NCBI GenBank assembly: GCA_003649515.1
Contig: QMSC01000072.1
Location: forward strand, 1-6,393
Direction: 5' to 3'
Source of the DNA: Thermoprotei archaeon
GTDB lineage: Archaea; Thermoproteota; Thermoprotei; Thermofilales; B20-G17
Length of the DNA stretch: 6,393 nt
In this document: piece by piece, positions 5,732 through 6,393 of the stretch
Position numbering within the stretch: position 1 is the stretch's first letter
Layout: each line of letters begins with the position of its first letter
The notes under the pieces: model-generated
What the model was told of the DNA's origin: nothing
Databases searched by the model: none
The model's input: only the letters and a program-made list of their open reading frames with translations
Program-made: the position numbers and the translations under genes

Positions 5732-6172
5732 TTATGAGATTCCTAGCTCTTGCCGTATAGTCTCGAATTCTTTTAGAAGGTAAAAAGATTTAACTCCTGC
5801 CCTTCTTGCATTTAGTACTTGTAGTTCATCGTTAGAGATTAGTATAGAATCTGTCCTCTTAGCGCAGGCTATAAAGAAGGCATCTATAGCTCTACATCCT
5901 GTGCTCAAAGCTACTTCAAGAGAGATCTCATGAAGTTCATGGTAGTTAAGAATGTTTATAAATGTCAATATACTTTCGATATGCTCTTTCACAGTATCTA
6001 TAGTTTTAAATCTTATGAGAATGCCAGATAACTCTACGATTAAAAGCTTGGGCTCATAAAGCTCTAGTCCTTTCTCAGAGATAAGATCTATGACACCACT
6101 AGCGAGCTCATGTCTATCTTTCCTAAAGGGAATAATAGCATCTACAAACACTGAGGTATCTAGAACTATCAT
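5732..6172 (-). CDS. vapC: PIN-domain ribonuclease toxin (VapC family)
   Basis: This is a complete 146-residue PIN domain. It has the N-terminal strand with the first acidic residue (MIVLDTSVFVDA, Asp5), the second in VELSG (Glu47), the third in CRAIDAFFIACA (Asp97), and the late acidic position in LISNDELQ (Asp115 after Asn114). All four metal-binding positions are filled, so it should be an active Mg/Mn-dependent endoribonuclease; VapC toxins cut tRNA or rRNA in the cytoplasm and are blocked by the partner antitoxin. The ATG at 6172 overlaps the stop of the antitoxin gene as ATGA, so translation is coupled and the antitoxin comes first. Length is in the usual range for archaeal VapC (about 130-150). 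The gene converges with the membrane-protein relic ending at 5722. The specific RNA target cannot be read from the sequence. Confidence 0.9.
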   Translation of the reverse strand: MIVLDTSVFVDAIIPFRKDRHELASGVIDLISEKGLELYEPKLLIVELSGILIRFKTIDTVKEHIESILTFINILNYHELHEISLEVALSTGCRAIDAFFIACAKRTDSILISNDELQVLNARRAGVKSFYLLKEFETIRQELGIS

Positions 6173-6369
6173 CTACGACCCTTTAAGAGAATATCTAGAG
6201 GATCTTCTTTAACATCTTCATACTCTTTAGATATTCTTCTGATCACCTCACTAAGACCCTGCGAACGCTTAACTATGTAAACCTTTACTCTCTCCCCTTC
6301 TCTTAGATTAGGCTTTTCAAGTGGCTTCAAAACACCATCCTCATACACAGCTTCTACTATTTCTACCAA
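6169..6369 (-). CDS. DUF104 (AF2212-like) antitoxin
   Basis: This small protein shows the DUF104 signature: VEIVEAVYEDGVLKPLEKPN, then LREGERVKVYIVKR. It is a short beta-hairpin DNA-binding and dimerisation head followed by a charged tail (RRISKEYEDVKEDPLDILLK) that would wrap around the toxin. In archaea such genes sit just upstream of PIN toxins, as here (ATGA overlap). I chose TTG 6369 (66 residues) because GGGTGA ends five bases before it and because family members start directly with the (I/V)-E-A-V-Y-E strand; GTG 6378, three codons earlier, lies within that ribosome binding site. The antitoxin-toxin complex probably represses its own promoter, which lies mostly beyond the right edge of the window. 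Family assignment is firm; exact start moderately so. Confidence 0.85.
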   Translation of the reverse strand: MVEIVEAVYEDGVLKPLEKPNLREGERVKVYIVKRSQGLSEVIRRISKEYEDVKEDPLDILLKGRR

Positions 6370-6374
6370 TTGAA

Positions 6375-6380
6375 TCACCC
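6375..6380 (-). promoter_or_regulatory. Ribosome binding site GGGTGA of the antitoxin gene
   Basis: On the minus strand GGGTGA precedes TTG 6369 by five bases, the same geometry as GAGGTGA before ATG 1328. It argues for TTG 6369 and against GTG 6378, which is part of the motif. Confidence 0.5.
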
Positions 6381-6393
6381 TATAGCTATGTTA

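Noticed and set aside
1..6393. tRNA, rRNA or CRISPR array
   Set aside because: No cloverleaf, rRNA core sequence or regularly spaced repeats were found by eye on either strand.

Overview
The window looks like a fragment of an AT-rich hyperthermophilic archaeal chromosome, most likely a crenarchaeote (Thermoprotei such as Thermoproteales, Caldivirga/Vulcanisaeta or Ignisphaera-like). Supporting signs are a PaREP1-type protein, a DUF104 antitoxin with a PIN-domain (VapC) partner, an archaeal retropepsin-like gene relic, GAGGTGA/GGTGA ribosome binding sites, GTG/TTG starts, a TATA box about 22 bases before an apparently leaderless start, and ATGA gene overlaps. The genus is inferred, not shown.

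Layout. Bases 1-300 are AT-rich with no supportable gene. Bases 295-1018 hold two wrecked plus-strand genes. The first is the C-terminal end of a polysaccharide pyruvyl transferase-like protein (GMRLHS motif). The second is a near full-length retropepsin-like aspartic protease with one stop and one frameshift. A short leader-like stretch with a 28-codon mini-ORF follows. At 1328-2563 lies an intact 411-residue gene of unknown function with a C-terminal hydrophobic hairpin. Immediately downstream, 2571-3835 contains two decaying membrane-protein genes on the same strand that overlap by ATGA and probably once formed an operon with the 411-residue gene.

From 3832 to 4691 the minus strand carries an intact two-gene cassette: an unrecognised 145-residue protein followed, after 11 bases, by a PaREP1/HEPN-like protein. 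It has its own TATA-like promoter. Bases 4740-5722 are another ruin zone, with a minus-strand relic of a helical plus membrane protein and a divergent plus-strand relic of a membrane protein with a C-terminal soluble domain. The window ends with a complete minus-strand DUF104 antitoxin-PIN toxin pair coupled by ATGA.

Taken together this is an accessory island. Small two-gene modules of toxin-antitoxin size and one large unknown gene are intact, while everything around them is decaying. The decay of the three plus-strand membrane genes is mainly by nonsense mutations within a single retained reading frame. The best candidates for something undescribed are the 411-residue gene with its decayed membrane partners, and the 145-residue/PaREP1 pair.
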